A stretch of DNA of 64,000 nucleotides from Rhizopus sp. PT2906 (taxonomy: Eukaryota; Mucoromycota; Mucoromycetes; Mucorales; Rhizopodaceae): positions 25,584-89,583 of the forward strand of contig JAMYHX010000130.1 in assembly GCA_025529335.1 (NCBI GenBank), written 5' to 3'. Of this stretch, positions 12,233 to 23,455 are shown piece by piece (within the stretch, counting starts at the first letter, position 1; each line of letters begins with the position of its first letter). The translations under genes were made by a program, and so were the position numbers. The notes under the pieces are model-generated. The model saw only the letters and a list, made by a program, of their open reading frames with translations. It was not told where the DNA came from and did no database searches.

Positions 12233-13359
12233 TTAAAGCTTCGATTTTGAGACCTTGCCAAGTAAATCAAGCCCTGTCAGGCTTTCTAACTGCTTGACTG
12301 CTTCTTTTGAATGACCCATCTTGACCTCTAAAAAAGAAAGAATGAGAATACATGCAAAAAGCCGCCAATAGAACACATTACGAATAGTTTTCATTCCAAG
12401 CTGACTAGCAGATCGAAGGTTCATGCCAATGTCGTCCAAAAAGATAGCTTCATTAGGTTGAATATTTAATAATCTGCAGGCATGAAGGAAAAAGTTGGGA
12501 TCCGGCTTTCTAGAATTTTTTTAAGGTTCAGGGGTATATTCTCTTTAATTTACACTCAATGTTACCGAAGACCGACCAAGCGTGACTCTATAAAGTAATC
12601 GAAAATCCCACGGAGTTCGATTGCCGCTGAAGCACCCATTGCCTCTGCCTCCTGAAGATCATCCTCAGGTAATTCAAAGTTATTGGTTAATGCAGCCAAA
12701 GTATACTTGCCACTTTCTAAATTCGGAAAGCTGTCATCATCTTTCCAACTATATTTTCTTTTTTTGTTGTACCTTTTAAACATTGAAGGGCAGAGTAGAT
12801 ATAAGGATCTATGCGTGCTGTTTCTAACATCATCGTTTTGAATAACTCTTTGCCATCAACATGAACATCAGGAATATATTCAGGTACAGCTATATCTATA
12901 GATGAGAACAGAATATTCTTCATTCCTTTTTTTTTTGGATTACGTTTTCCGGTCTTCTTCAGATACTCTTTATAATGCTCTTTATTAGTGGGATCCGACA
13001 GTTGCAGACCAAAGTCTTTATAGAAATCATTCAACTTGAGTTCTCCTCTTTCTAATTTCTAATACATGGCCTTAATTTTTATCATTAAATTAATGAATAT
13101 ATATTACCTGAAAGGCACCGTTTTCTCCTTGTCGTACACTATTATCATACAAGAGTCATTTGAATAATACAAATATCATAATTCATACATACATTGCAAC
13201 ATTGATATAATTTCTTGGCAAACCATGCTTTTGTTCGTAGGCATGGATACCAGCCATAGGTGAACCTACACAAACACCACCTTCAAATACATTAGTCATA
13301 ACATCATAATCAACACGTCTTTTATTACCAATATCGAAAATAACAGCTTTAATTGTCAT
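12233..13359 (-). CDS. HAD-like hydrolase, epoxide-hydrolase-N/ACAD10 type
   Basis: A haloacid dehalogenase superfamily protein of 269 aa, related to the N-terminal phosphatase domains of soluble epoxide hydrolase and ACAD10. Seven exons: 13359-13329, 13280-13193, 13138-13108, 13058-12773, 12716-12566, 12509-12382, 12327-12233. Motif I reads VIFDIGGVCVGSP (nucleophile Asp about residue 9), motif II is ALTNN, motif III is the Lys in RKPDPNFF, and motif IV is IFLDDIGMN. The KLERGEL...F segment is typical of the cap of this subgroup. The usual second motif I aspartate (DxD) is glycine here, so catalysis may be altered. Introns are 48-60 bp and several contain GACTAAT-type branch sites. The substrate cannot be inferred. 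It is followed 3' by an unassigned 215-bp spacer. Confidence 0.82.
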
Positions 13360-13511
13360 CTAAAGAAAAAAAAAAGACTTTTTCCCCACAATCAATTTCC
13401 ACTGACTGATCGTATTTCTTTTTCTTCACGTGAGAGAATTCAAAGTCAGCAAATAGATCAAAAATAAATTATTTTATTAGATACAACAATAAATTAAATA
13501 GAGAGAAAGAA

Positions 13512-14681
13512 TTAAAGACAGCTGCCTTCGTTAATACCAAAGTAGGTTAAGTGATCAGCGATAGAGGTGAAAGGAACGATAGAGTTACTGCATTGTTTGG
13601 TTTCAATGTTGGAAGTACAGATTTGAACATCAGCAGGGTCTTCCTTGATCCAAGATTCGACACCGGGGTGAAGATAACCGAAGGCTTGAGGAGGAACATG
13701 AGGGACGATATCACGCTTGTGAACGGTACGGTGGAAGGGAATTCCGGTGCTGTCGACGTAGTAAGCGAATGCATTGTTACCGACACGAGGACAACCAACA
13801 GTATAGATGCTCAAGTTCTTGGGAGATAATCTCTTTTCACGTTGGTAGAGATCCATACCAGCGAGCAAGGCTTGGGCACCACCGAGAGAGTGGCCGGTGA
13901 CGATGACCTTATAGTCAGGGTAAGCGGTCAATTGGTCTTGAACGACGGGGAAGTAGTCTTTGACAACTTGGTTGTATGAGGAAAGGAAACCAGCGTGAAC
14001 TTTGGCGCCCTTGACAGGAGAATAATCAGTAAAGGTGAAGACCATGTCAGTAATAGCGCTTCTGAAGGAATTAGTACCACGGAAAGTAACATAGATGGTC
14101 TTTTGAGCATCACTTCTCAAGATAAAGCCATTGGTATCAGAGAGAAGAGAAGTGAAGGTCTTGATAAGCTTACCATCAGGAACATACTTGAGACATTGCT
14201 TACAGTCCCACTTGGTACCTGGAACGACACTACGACAGTAAGCAGTAGCAGCAACACCAGCGTAGTTAGTGAGCTCTTTGATTTGAGCAGCAGTGGCTGT
14301 GACAACTTCACCTGAATCAGAGCTGGGAGCAGTGGACGTGGCAGGAATAGGAGGAGGGTTCTCGGGCAAATCCAAGGTCATACCACCGACGGCTTCAGTA
14401 TCACGCTTGATAAGAGCAGTGTAGTTGCCACCGTGAGCTTGGTACCATTGAACGTTCTTGTTAATATAGTAAGCTTCGGCATCGGGATCACCTGTGGTTT
14501 CAGGATGGGAAGGAGGAGTACAACGGCTAGAGATGAGAGGAGGGAGTTGGAAGTCAGTGCCATTAGTTGCCTTGACTGAACCTTTATGACCAGCAACAGG
14601 AACAGCAGATGAACCAAGCATCATAGAAGAGACAAGAAGGCAGAGACTGACGCCTTGAGAGATGGTAGTGAATGAAACCAT
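13512..14681 (-). CDS. Secreted triacylglycerol lipase, Rhizopus prepro-lipase
   Basis: Extracellular class 3 lipase (EC 3.1.1.3), 389 aa, intronless. Residues 1-26 form a signal peptide (hydrophobic core VSLCLLVSSMMLG). A propeptide follows to about residue 120, including a dibasic-type site IKRDTEAVGG near 92. The mature enzyme of 269 residues carries the elbow GHSLGG with Ser265, Asp324 in HKRDIVPHVPP and His377 in IADHLTYF. With an offset of 120 these match Ser145/Asp204/His257 of mature R. oryzae lipase. Six cysteines are present in the expected places. From memory the sequence agrees nearly throughout with R. chinensis (R. microsporus) lipase; this is the best clue to the organism. A TATA box lies about 90 bp upstream of the ATG. 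Confidence 0.97.
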   Translation of the reverse strand: MVSFTTISQGVSLCLLVSSMMLGSSAVPVAGHKGSVKATNGTDFQLPPLISSRCTPPSHPETTGDPDAEAYYINKNVQWYQAHGGNYTALIKRDTEAVGGMTLDLPENPPPIPATSTAPSSDSGEVVTATAAQIKELTNYAGVAATAYCRSVVPGTKWDCKQCLKYVPDGKLIKTFTSLLSDTNGFILRSDAQKTIYVTFRGTNSFRSAITDMVFTFTDYSPVKGAKVHAGFLSSYNQVVKDYFPVVQDQLTAYPDYKVIVTGHSLGGAQALLAGMDLYQREKRLSPKNLSIYTVGCPRVGNNAFAYYVDSTGIPFHRTVHKRDIVPHVPPQAFGYLHPGVESWIKEDPADVQICTSNIETKQCSNSIVPFTSIADHLTYFGINEGSCL

Positions 14682-14767
14682 GACTTGCTAATTAGATAAG
14701 GATTAGGGAATGAGAGTAAGAGATGCCAATGGCTGATGAAGAAAAAAAAAAGCAAAGAAAGATCGCG

Positions 14768-14776
14768 CTATTTATA
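14768..14776 (-). promoter_or_regulatory. TATA box of the lipase gene
   Basis: TATAAATAG on the minus strand, 87-95 bp upstream of the lipase ATG. This is a normal distance for a core promoter with a 50-60 base leader. Confidence 0.7.
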
Positions 14777-14862
14777 CTAGAACTCGCCCATATGTCTTTC
14801 TCTTCAATTTGCAAAGTGACACGAATTGATGAAGCTATGGTTACATCTTGTTCCTTACTTGT

Positions 14863-14884
14863 AGTAACACATTGGTAACACATC
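14863..14884. promoter_or_regulatory. Tandem GTAACACAT repeat upstream of the lipase
   Basis: Two copies of the 9-mer GTAACACAT lie two bases apart, about 180-200 bp upstream of the lipase start. The arrangement could be a paired regulator site. No factor can be named. Confidence 0.35.
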
Positions 14885-16475
14885 CCTTGGTTCCCAACAT
14901 AAGATTCCTTTCACTTAAACACAAGATCATTGTCCGATCATTTGTCCTTTCCTTGGCTGGGAAATGCTGGTGGAAATATTCGTGCAACGCTGCTCGAATA
15001 GATGTGCAACGAAAGTTTCAGCTGGCTTTATTCGTTTATGCTTAACCATTGGATAGGACAAATATACTATTTTTTGTCTCCAATGAGACTTTGGAAATTC
15101 AATTATTCCTTTGACAACATTTCAGTAACTTTTACTCATTGTGTTCCATGGAAAAAGAGTTAAATTAACTTACCGCTTACGTGCTCGCACACATAATTAG
15201 ATTTGTGACATTTGTTACTTTTTATGCTTTAAATCTCCCAATGAAATTATTGCAGAATTACCATGGTAATTTTTCATTTTATTTGTTCCATGGTAACCAT
15301 TGTTTCTTGAACATTGTGCTTACTTTCCTTAAATGGCCGGATTCATGTCCAGCAGTTACGTTCTATGCATAATTTAACTCATGGCAAGCAAAAGTAAGCT
15401 GATCATTGTAGCTATTTTTAATTGCATCCGTTGATTTATCATCCATCTCCCTTCTCTCTGTTCTACGTAATGCAACTTTTTTGTTGCTGTTGTTGTTATA
15501 CATAATCCAGGATCACACCTTCTAAACATAACTACAGTAAAGGAGTAAAACAAAGTTATAGTTTATTGAGGGATATACCGGGGTGGCAAGTAGGAGAAAG
15601 CGGATCAACTAGATCAGCATTATTTGAATGCATATTTTTTTTTCTTTTGATTCAGCAGATTTTGCTGCGCGTCTGCGAAACCCTGGAAGTTTAATAGATG
15701 CTGTCTAACCAATAACGTATATGTGTGCTACTTGGCATAGCTTATATGAAGGACAAAGGGAAAATAAAACGTGTTTTTGGTTGTTGCAAAGGCTAAGTAT
15801 ATACATAATCGACTACATGCTTCACACTATTGGTGGCAAAGTTCCCTTAGTCTCTATCTGGCTCTTTCACGTGCTGAATGCATGATAGAGAGTATATTCG
15901 TAGATCCTTGCTCCCAAGTCTCAATCTTTTTTCTGTTTTGCATGAACCTTATGGCCATTTTGCGCCCAAAAGATCAGCAGTAAAGCTTAACTACGGGCAT
16001 AGCAAACAAAAGGCATGAGTGTCTCCTTTGTATCACATGTATGCATTACATAAGGCAAGACTTGATTTACACTTGTATGTTCCCTATGTTCCTCTGTCAC
16101 AACTTCCAAACATGTGCAACTTTTTTTTTTTAAAAAAAAAAGCTTAAATGAATTAATGGAAAGTTACAGCTTTATCAGATAATCTAATACTAGAACGAAC
16201 ACCGGGAATCGTATGATTCGTTTCGCCTGTTACTGGAATGACGTTGACTCTTATTGACTATCTCTCTTTTACAGTTTTTATTCTCGACTATATGCATGGA
16301 TTCACTAGGTACATGCTGCATTATACAATCCACATAACTTTAACTCTCATTAGCATATCTGCTATTAGCATTTGTGCGACATAGTTTATCTTAAGGAGCC
16401 TATTATTAGTGCGTAATAATGATTTGACGAAGCGATAGACTCTGAGTGTTCCCTCACTTCTAACCATCAGAAATT
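14885..16475. other. Intergenic 1.6 kb upstream of the lipase
   Basis: I see no gene. Three CCATGG-centred palindromes lie close together at 15145-15154, 15258-15269 (TTACCATGGTAA) and about 15288-15296. A T11A10 palindrome sits at 16121-16141. A promoter for the lipase and the 3' UTR of the minus-strand membrane protein gene are expected within it. Confidence 0.45.
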
Positions 16476-17203
16476 TTATTTATTATGTTTGAGATAATTC
16501 TTGGCGAGGTTCGCTGAACGCACATAATTACTCACTTGTACCAACCATCCTATAAATAGAATCCAGCAAAGAGCATCTGAAGCTTTGAGCATTGAGCAAG
16601 CGTCATCTATAGCCATTACCCAAGGAAAGACATCAGGATTGTTAAACTGTACCCTCCATTGCATGTAATTTGTCCAAAGACACTCGAGAGCCGAACCATC
16701 AGTCATGACATCAGCTCCTGGAATAGCAGGCAGCAAGGCAGCAAGAAACAAGGTAGCTGCAAAAAAGGAGATGGATCCTTGCATCGTCCTAGACGGTGAC
16801 CATGCTTTGTATTTGGGACTTGGGTCGAACGAAAGAATGATGCTGTAAATAGTGGCTGTAATTGTCGGTATAAACATATAGACAAAGGTGGCAGGATAAG
16901 CAAATGTTTGAAAGTTACCTTGGAGTTGATGTTAGTGGTCATGTAGTCGTTAAGTTCTGTTAAAACTTACCATAACCAGCAACTTCTGCACCGCTGCTGA
17001 CGAAATGCTTGACCTTTGAAGTGACTGCCAACAAAAGAGCAAAAAGGATGACTCCGATAAGCGAATTCCATATATGAATCACTTGGATTAAGCTTGGTAA
17101 TGATCTCATCATCAACCTGCTTGAGTAAAATGGAAAAGAAAACGTGCAATTAAAGCGGAGGAAGAAAGATTTACATCAGCGTGGGACAAGCCTTCCTGAA
17201 CAT
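16476..17203 (-). CDS. Four-helix membrane protein, MARVEL-like
   Basis: A 205-aa integral membrane protein from three exons: 17203-17175, 17116-16971, 16918-16476. Four hydrophobic helices are visible: IWNSLIGVILFALLLAV, FAYPATFVYMFIPTITATIY, ISFFAATLFLAALLPAIPGA and ALCWILFIGWLVQVSNYV. The termini are basic and short, so both probably face the cytosol. The loop between helices 3 and 4 carries a Trp-rich segment with CLWTNYMQW and a later DDACS. The four-helix layout and the acidic/aromatic last loop resemble fungal MARVEL-domain proteins, but I cannot match a named family. Exon phases agree, and the second intron is 50 bp. Probably expressed; function unknown. Confidence 0.65.
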
Positions 17204-20050
17204 TGACCCCCTATTTACTCCACCATTTATTTAAAACAAGCAGCGCTGATTTTTATTTTGTGTACGAGAAATGGTTTAGGTTTTTGCATCTAATTTGTGA
17301 TGAATGCGTCCATGATAAGCATTAAGTTTTTAAGGAGTTCTCCCCCTTCTACTTACCGGTCACACTATAGTTAAGGTACTTGCAAATCAGCATTTAAAAC
17401 AAATAACTCTCTTAACATTCAATAAAGAAGCCAGAATGTTCAACTAGTCTTGATTTAGTTTAGAACTTAATTTATTATTTTAAGAGATATTGATCTTTGC
17501 TAAATTATCGCGCTATATTTTTTCTATGCTTCCATTCTTTATCTTACTACAAATACAATATGTGTCGCACAGTGTATTTGAAATAGAAGAAAAATGAACT
17601 CTTCAATGCTTATACATGTCTGTGTTCCCATGTACTGTCATGGAAAAACTCGTCCGAGCTATCAGTAGGAGGCTTTAGCCCGATTATGCGTTAATTATAT
17701 ACACTATACAGTGTGAGTATTTTATCGGCTTTAGATGACTCTCATAATGTGAACCAAGTGCTTGATTTCATTCGGTTACAGTGACCCATGTACATTTTGA
17801 CATATATAAGTATGAGTGCCTTGAGGTCTGATGACAAGCCTTTTCATATCCAATATTTTAGAGTTTGAAGTATGTGCAACGTGTTGCTACGCGAATAACC
17901 GATATTATTTATTTAAAGCAACTCTCTTACAATGACAAGCCTTGGTTTAATCAGTTCTGTTGGCTCAAACGTATCACAAATGCATTTTGGAAGCATGTTT
18001 AGCCGCCTTTCAAATCATGACATGGCACTGGAAGAAAATCTATGAGAAACCTACGCAGATGATACCTCACAGCTTTTAGATAGTTGTAAACGACATTTAT
18101 ATTCTCTCAGAAGAGTAAATATATGCCTCAATGGCTTACTTTCTCTGTTCATTGCACTCAGCTTTTAATAAAGTTTAATGTACTTTACGCAAATATAAAA
18201 AAAAAAGAGCAGATGTTTATTTTCATTCATGGTAACATTACTTTTAGGGAACACTTTATCAATAAAAAAAAGAAATGTGAGAACATCTACTGCTGAGCAA
18301 GTGTGGACAAATCCTATCATTAAATGTTTTAGTCGGTTGTTTGTGTTTAGTTGGATATTGCCCACATGTTGAACGCATTTAGCATAGAGCAATATGTGAC
18401 CATTGGCAAGAATTAATATGCTGTAAGGCTCTTCTCTTTTGGTTACTTTTTAATAAATATTCTAGAAAAACGATTTTCTCTTTGAAGCTGGTCTTAGTAT
18501 ACTACCTGAATATGTTTATATATATAATGTTTGAGCCAATGATTGACAGTAACAGTCGCAATCACATGAATCTTTCATAATGTCAGTAATGGTGTAACAC
18601 AGCTGCTTTTATAAAGTTCTATTGGCTCCATGCATTTGGAGATGTTGTTGCTTTGTAATTATTATCTGTTTCGATATCCTTGTATGCCCAATATACTGAG
18701 CTCTTAATACACCTGCGCCATATATTTCAAAGTTGATGTTACCGTAATTTCACTCTTGTTAAAAGCGCTACACAAGATATCAATGTCTAAAACAATTAAT
18801 TTAGATATTCTTTCTTTTCGCTAGACTCCTTTAATGGCAATCCAGTCATCATCATTTATTTATCATAAACATCTTTGTCTCTTTCTTTATTGAGAAAACG
18901 ACTCATTTCATATACAAACATTCGTCAGTAACAAGGGAGAAGTATGTAGCTCTTTCAGAAATTTAACAAAAGATTAATAGACCTTATTATTAAACTGAGA
19001 CAATCTTTGTGTGAGGGAATATATGGTTGTATCGTTACTAATATTACACTTTCTCATCATTAATAATTAACATCATTTATATCTCTTTCTACCTTCTAGA
19101 AGGTCCCACACTAGGGCCATTCTTTTGATTTATTATTGTCATCTTAAATTTGATTAAGACTCGTTAAGCTTTAGATAAACGATGCGTGTGTTGGACCTAT
19201 CTATTGTTTCATTTATCTGATAAACAAATAAAAACAATATGAGCCCTTGGTAGTGCGTTATCCCAACAAACTTTATGTGGTATAGCACGGCCTTGTTGTT
19301 TCTCTTTCCACATCTTTTATGAAAGTACACTACGCTATGTTAGATAAATCAATGAGGACTAGCGTCCCAAACTTGTAGTTATCAAGTTGTTGGATAAGCA
19401 AAGACATGCAAACTTCTTTTTCAATAGCTTTTCATCAAATGAATTGTTCTATTGACGGAAAAGTCTGTTGTAAGCGGGCTACCTTTATACCGTCTGTTTT
19501 CACTTTTTTAAGAAAAATCCACAACACCGAGCCTTTCTTATAACTAAACAAGTAACAAATACCTTTCATATAGCTACTATACATTCCTTAACAACAGGCG
19601 CATATAATACCATAGAATATATACTAAAGTTTGCTTATTCTATTGCTCGTTCTTCCACACATTTCTATATTCAAATAAACTAGATGGTCTAAATCGTAGA
19701 TTGACAGCTGCGCGATATAACTGTACATTAAGGTAAAAGACTGAAATAGAGTATATACATGCTAATTTGTTTATACAATCTATCTGTACAATAACTAAAG
19801 CCTTATGAAACTTAGTGTCCCATTTCGACTATTTATAGGTTGCTTGGTTAACTCAAATAGTGGGTGGTACAGGAGCAAGCTGCATAAACTTACGGTTCAT
19901 TGTGCTGTTTTTCTACAGCTTTCTATTTTACACAATTCAATATTCTAGCAAAGTAACGCAATCTGCCTTCTTACGCTAATATCTCGTCACAATACCAAAA
20001 ACAACACAACTATATCATTTTACCAAAGAAAGGAAGAAAAGTAAAATCAG
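17204..20050. other. Gene-free 2.8 kb
   Basis: AT-rich DNA without any frame longer than 75 codons that looks like protein. No tRNA-like or rRNA-like sequence is seen. A TTCTAGAA heat-shock-like palindrome is present at 19094-19101. It may include the far promoter of the HSP20 gene and of the membrane protein gene to the left. Confidence 0.5.
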
Positions 20051-20085
20051 GAAGTCACTCGAAATTTCGAATTTCTAGCAGCTTC
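20051..20085 (+). promoter_or_regulatory. Heat-shock element cluster of the HSP20 gene
   Basis: The segment has alternating heat-shock units: GAA (20051), GAA (20061), TTC (20066), GAA (20069), TTC (20073) and TTC (20083). The core GAAATTTCGAATTTC is close to the nGAAnnTTCn array bound by Hsf1. It lies about 30 bp upstream of a TATA box and 110-140 bp upstream of the HSP20 ATG, the expected place for heat induction. Confidence 0.75.
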
Positions 20086-20111
20086 GGGACCTCTTGCATA
20101 AAAGAAAAACA

Positions 20112-20119
20112 TATAAAAG
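20112..20119 (+). promoter_or_regulatory. TATA box of the HSP20 gene
   Basis: TATAAAAG, 75-82 bp upstream of the chosen ATG and directly after the heat-shock elements. It makes the upstream in-frame ATG at 20134 unlikely, since that would lie near or before the transcription start. Confidence 0.75.
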
Positions 20120-20193
20120 GCCCTTCCTTTTGCTTGGACAGGAACTTACTCGTTAGTAAAAAAAAAAAAAAAAAAGTAAATCATAGTATCAAA

Positions 20194-20700
20194 ATGGCTC
20201 TTACAAACAGATTCTTTGCTGACGCTTTCCGTGATATGCACCGTGCCTTTTCTCTTTTGGATGATCCTAGCTTCTTTAACGATGCTCGTCGCTCTTTGGC
20301 ATCTTCCAATAACTCATTTGGATCCCTAAGATACCCCGCTACTGACATTTGCGAGACTGCTGAAGGTTACGAACTTCACGCTGATTTACCCGGTTATGAC
20401 AAGAAGGATATTCATATTGATGTCTCAGACGATAATACCTTAACATTGAGTGGATCTGTTCAGCATTACCGCGAATCCTCTAGCGAAGAAGGCAAAGAAG
20501 GTGCCAGAAATGACAAGGCTAATAACAATGCAACCAGATGGTGGACTAATGAAAGAGTATCTGGCAACTTCCAGAGATCATTCAGCTTCCCTACTCCTAT
20601 CAACACCTCTGGTATCAAGGCTAGCTACGAAAATGGTGTCTTGAAGGTCTGTGTTCCAAAGGCTGAGAACGGTGGTAAGAAGCGTATTGAAATTAACTAA
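20194..20700 (+). CDS. Small heat-shock protein, HSP20/alpha-crystallin family
   Basis: A cytosolic ATP-independent holdase chaperone of 168 aa, intronless. The alpha-crystallin domain starts at about residue 45 with YPATDICETAEGYELHADLPGY, continues with NTLTLSGSVQHY and closes with the strand ASYENGVLKVCVPK near 150. An insertion rich in Ser, Glu and Asn (about residues 94-118) sits in the loop before the FQRSFSFP strand, as is common in fungal members. The C-terminal tail KKRIEIN gives the I-x-I/V anchor. The ATG at 20194 follows an A-rich leader; the frame also has an ATG at 20134, but the TATA box position favours 20194. The upstream heat-shock element array fits inducible expression. 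Confidence 0.93.
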   Translation: MALTNRFFADAFRDMHRAFSLLDDPSFFNDARRSLASSNNSFGSLRYPATDICETAEGYELHADLPGYDKKDIHIDVSDDNTLTLSGSVQHYRESSSEEGKEGARNDKANNNATRWWTNERVSGNFQRSFSFPTPINTSGIKASYENGVLKVCVPKAENGGKKRIEIN

Positions 20701-21100
20701 TCGCACGGTTGTCGAAATGAAGACAAAGATGTGGTTCTTTTTTATTCGTAGTTTTAAAACTATTAAATAAAAAATAATGTGTATTTATAAAGTATTTGTG
20801 ACCTAAAAGTTGTCAAATTCATATCATCAGTACTAAAGCATTTCATCCTTTATTTTTAACAGATACAATTCTTTATATAGTTTCTTACAAATGTGTATTC
20901 AATACTTTAACTTTTATTAAGCGACCCTTCTAAGAGATGTATGAGAGATAATATGCTTCTATGTGCCAAAACAAAATAACAGCGCGTCCTTTTTGATCTT
21001 TACCAACACACTTTTTATTATCATGTGTATTTTTATTTCCATACAAGGAGCAATAATACACTATACTCAGCAATATATTAAGTATAAAGAGATAGCCTTG
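20701..21100. other. HSP20 3' region and spacer
   Basis: AATAAA-type signals near 20765-20775 probably end the HSP20 transcript. No other feature is seen before the repeat that begins at about 21101. Confidence 0.5.
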
Positions 21101-23302
21101 AATTTTATTAATTTAAACTACAAATAAAAAAGTGCGGCTCAGAGAGCACAGTACCACATCTAAAGTCGAAATGGAGACAATTAAGGTTGAATTAGGAGCG
21201 AGATTCAATATAGATTATTGTATGAAAAATTTGGATAATACTTGAAGCTGAATTTAATTCGTCGTCGATCTCTGCACTGATTTCGTATCGCTTCCATTTG
21301 TGTTAATTTTTCTTTATAATCGACTTTGCCAATACAATCGGCATATTTGGATCTTTGTCTTTCTCGTAGACTACATCAAATAGTGTCTTTAAAATTTCTT
21401 CAACCACATAGTGATAGTTTGAATCATCAGGGACTAAATCGAATACAATGCAACATGCTTCTTCATACGAGATCATTTTGATAAAGGAAGCTTGGAAATG
21501 CACGAGAGAATTAATGCTATAAGCGCTACTCTGTGATGCCATCAACAAATCTTTTCAATGTACAATGTCATGTTAAGCTTGCTCAGAACAGACATCTTTT
21601 CATGCTCCTTGATATAGAACACAACGTTTATAAAATTTCAAAAAGAAATGTGGTTATTACTGTATTTTATGTGGTCGGTTTGATGGACAAAGAATCAAGA
21701 TCATTCAAGTGTAATTATGATGATAAAGAATATCCCATTGGGTAGCCTTAGGTTAGACTTTGGTAGTGTGAAGTTGTTGTAGTATCCACGCTAATATTCA
21801 GTGCTTAAATACAATATCTAGAGTTGAACCTAATGTTACTATAAGATCTGTTACACCTTAATCAAATGTGGTCAATGCAGTTCAAATACCTCAGCTTAGT
21901 ATTATTATAGATTATACTATCATCTCTTTTCTCCTTACTTTATTCCGAATAAACATACAACACAGTTTCATCGTACGTATACTTTGTTTAAAACTATTTT
22001 CAAAACCTAAATACAACAGTTGTATAGTAAACGGCGGTAATGATAGCATTAAAAAATAAGTATTCACTAACTAATGGCCCAAGATTATTTCTAACATTTG
22101 TAACTGTGCGATAAATCGACCAGGATTTGGAGCGATCGATGCCTGAATTAAGCCATTTCTATTGAATACATCAGTTGAGCCGTATGTTAAATACACATAA
22201 TGACCATTTCGGAAAGAATACAAAGCCGCATGCTAAAGGGGATCCAAACAACGGTCGATGATTACTTGTTGACAAAAATGGTACGTATGAAGTCAAAGCT
22301 CGATATAATCAATCAATTGGGAAAGCCGAATTCATTGACTACATCGAGGTTGAGTAAATCATATATAAAACTCTGCCAAGACGGGCAATGAAAAAATGAG
22401 GACTTATGCTTCTGTTTAGACAAAATAATTATTCCAGATCTTCATTCAACACCGTAAAACTGCGAAAGGCAACTGGGAGAATATCGGGTAAATTCGCAAA
22501 TCGCCGTCAAATGAATCAAATGAAACGCGAATACGACAACTGAATAAAATGATCAAGAGGCTAAGAAATACTAGCATGTGCACAAGCGAGTATGCCTCCC
22601 CATGCTGTAAATCAACATCTCCATTAGTTTAAAGAGCTTCTGATGGTAATTCAGTAATTAGTATGCTTGACAATATAAATGGCAATATGCAAGGTAATGC
22701 GATTTACAGATATTTTCTAGATATACAGTAGAGAAAAGCTAACTACTGCATTAGATCTTTTAGAGATTGTTACAAAATCAGGAAAAATGATTAGACTTTG
22801 CGCTATCGAATTTGCGGGCCTCACAGATGATCCTGTCAACTTGATAAAATTCTTAAAGTAATAAAGAAAAATGTAAATCAGTTTATATAAATATTAAAAC
22901 GATTTTTTAGGGCATATAGACAAATCAAAGAAGTAGTCGTAGACAACAAAGGCATACTGGAGATATTTTCAAGACACCAGATAATCCATGAAGATATATC
23001 AAAGCAATTCAAATGTAGGAAAGGACCAGTGAAGATATCGATGTAGTCAGCATATGCATTCTCCTTCTCTTTCTTCTCACTTACTTATGATAGGACAATA
23101 TCCTTCCCTAGCCTGAACACATTTTTACACTTTTTTTTTAATTGGTTTTATCAGCCATACTTCTTTTACCTTACAACCTTTTTTACACAAATAACAAGAG
23201 TTCCATTTCGTCCAAAAAAGGAAAGCATAATGTCTGAATTTTAACTTTACTTGATCCAAAGAAAGGGACTGTAAAAACCCTTTTAGAAGTGAGTTTCAAA
23301 TC
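21101..23302. repeat. Decayed dispersed repeat, copy A (about 2.2 kb)
   Basis: The two ends of this segment (about 21101-21182 and 23196-23302) are each similar to parts of a second locus at 31660-31746 and 31833-31945, in the same order and orientation. The interior here is about 2 kb, but the second copy has only about 90 bases between the matching ends. The interior holds broken open frames, for example a minus-strand frame at 21303-21548 (YEEACCIVFDLVPDD) and plus-strand bits near 22200-22390 and 22740-22860 (LDLLEIVTKSGKMIRLCAIEF), each interrupted by stops. I cannot name the family; a degenerate mobile element or decayed multi-copy Mucorales gene is the best guess. Confidence 0.5.
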
Positions 23303-23455
23303 TTCTTTATCCAGTGGCTTACTTGTTAGTTCTGTACTAATTTTGCACTGCTTTTCGTTCCTGGCTAGTCACAGAAATAAACTTTTTTTGATAAATGCAC
23401 AAAAGGTTTTTATATCTTGCCATCTTTTCTCCTTTTTATTATCAAATTATTGAAT

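Noticed and set aside
13551..14315. Plus-strand open frames over the lipase gene
   Set aside because: They are antisense to a strongly conserved secreted lipase and show no family signature; codon bias of the real gene explains them.
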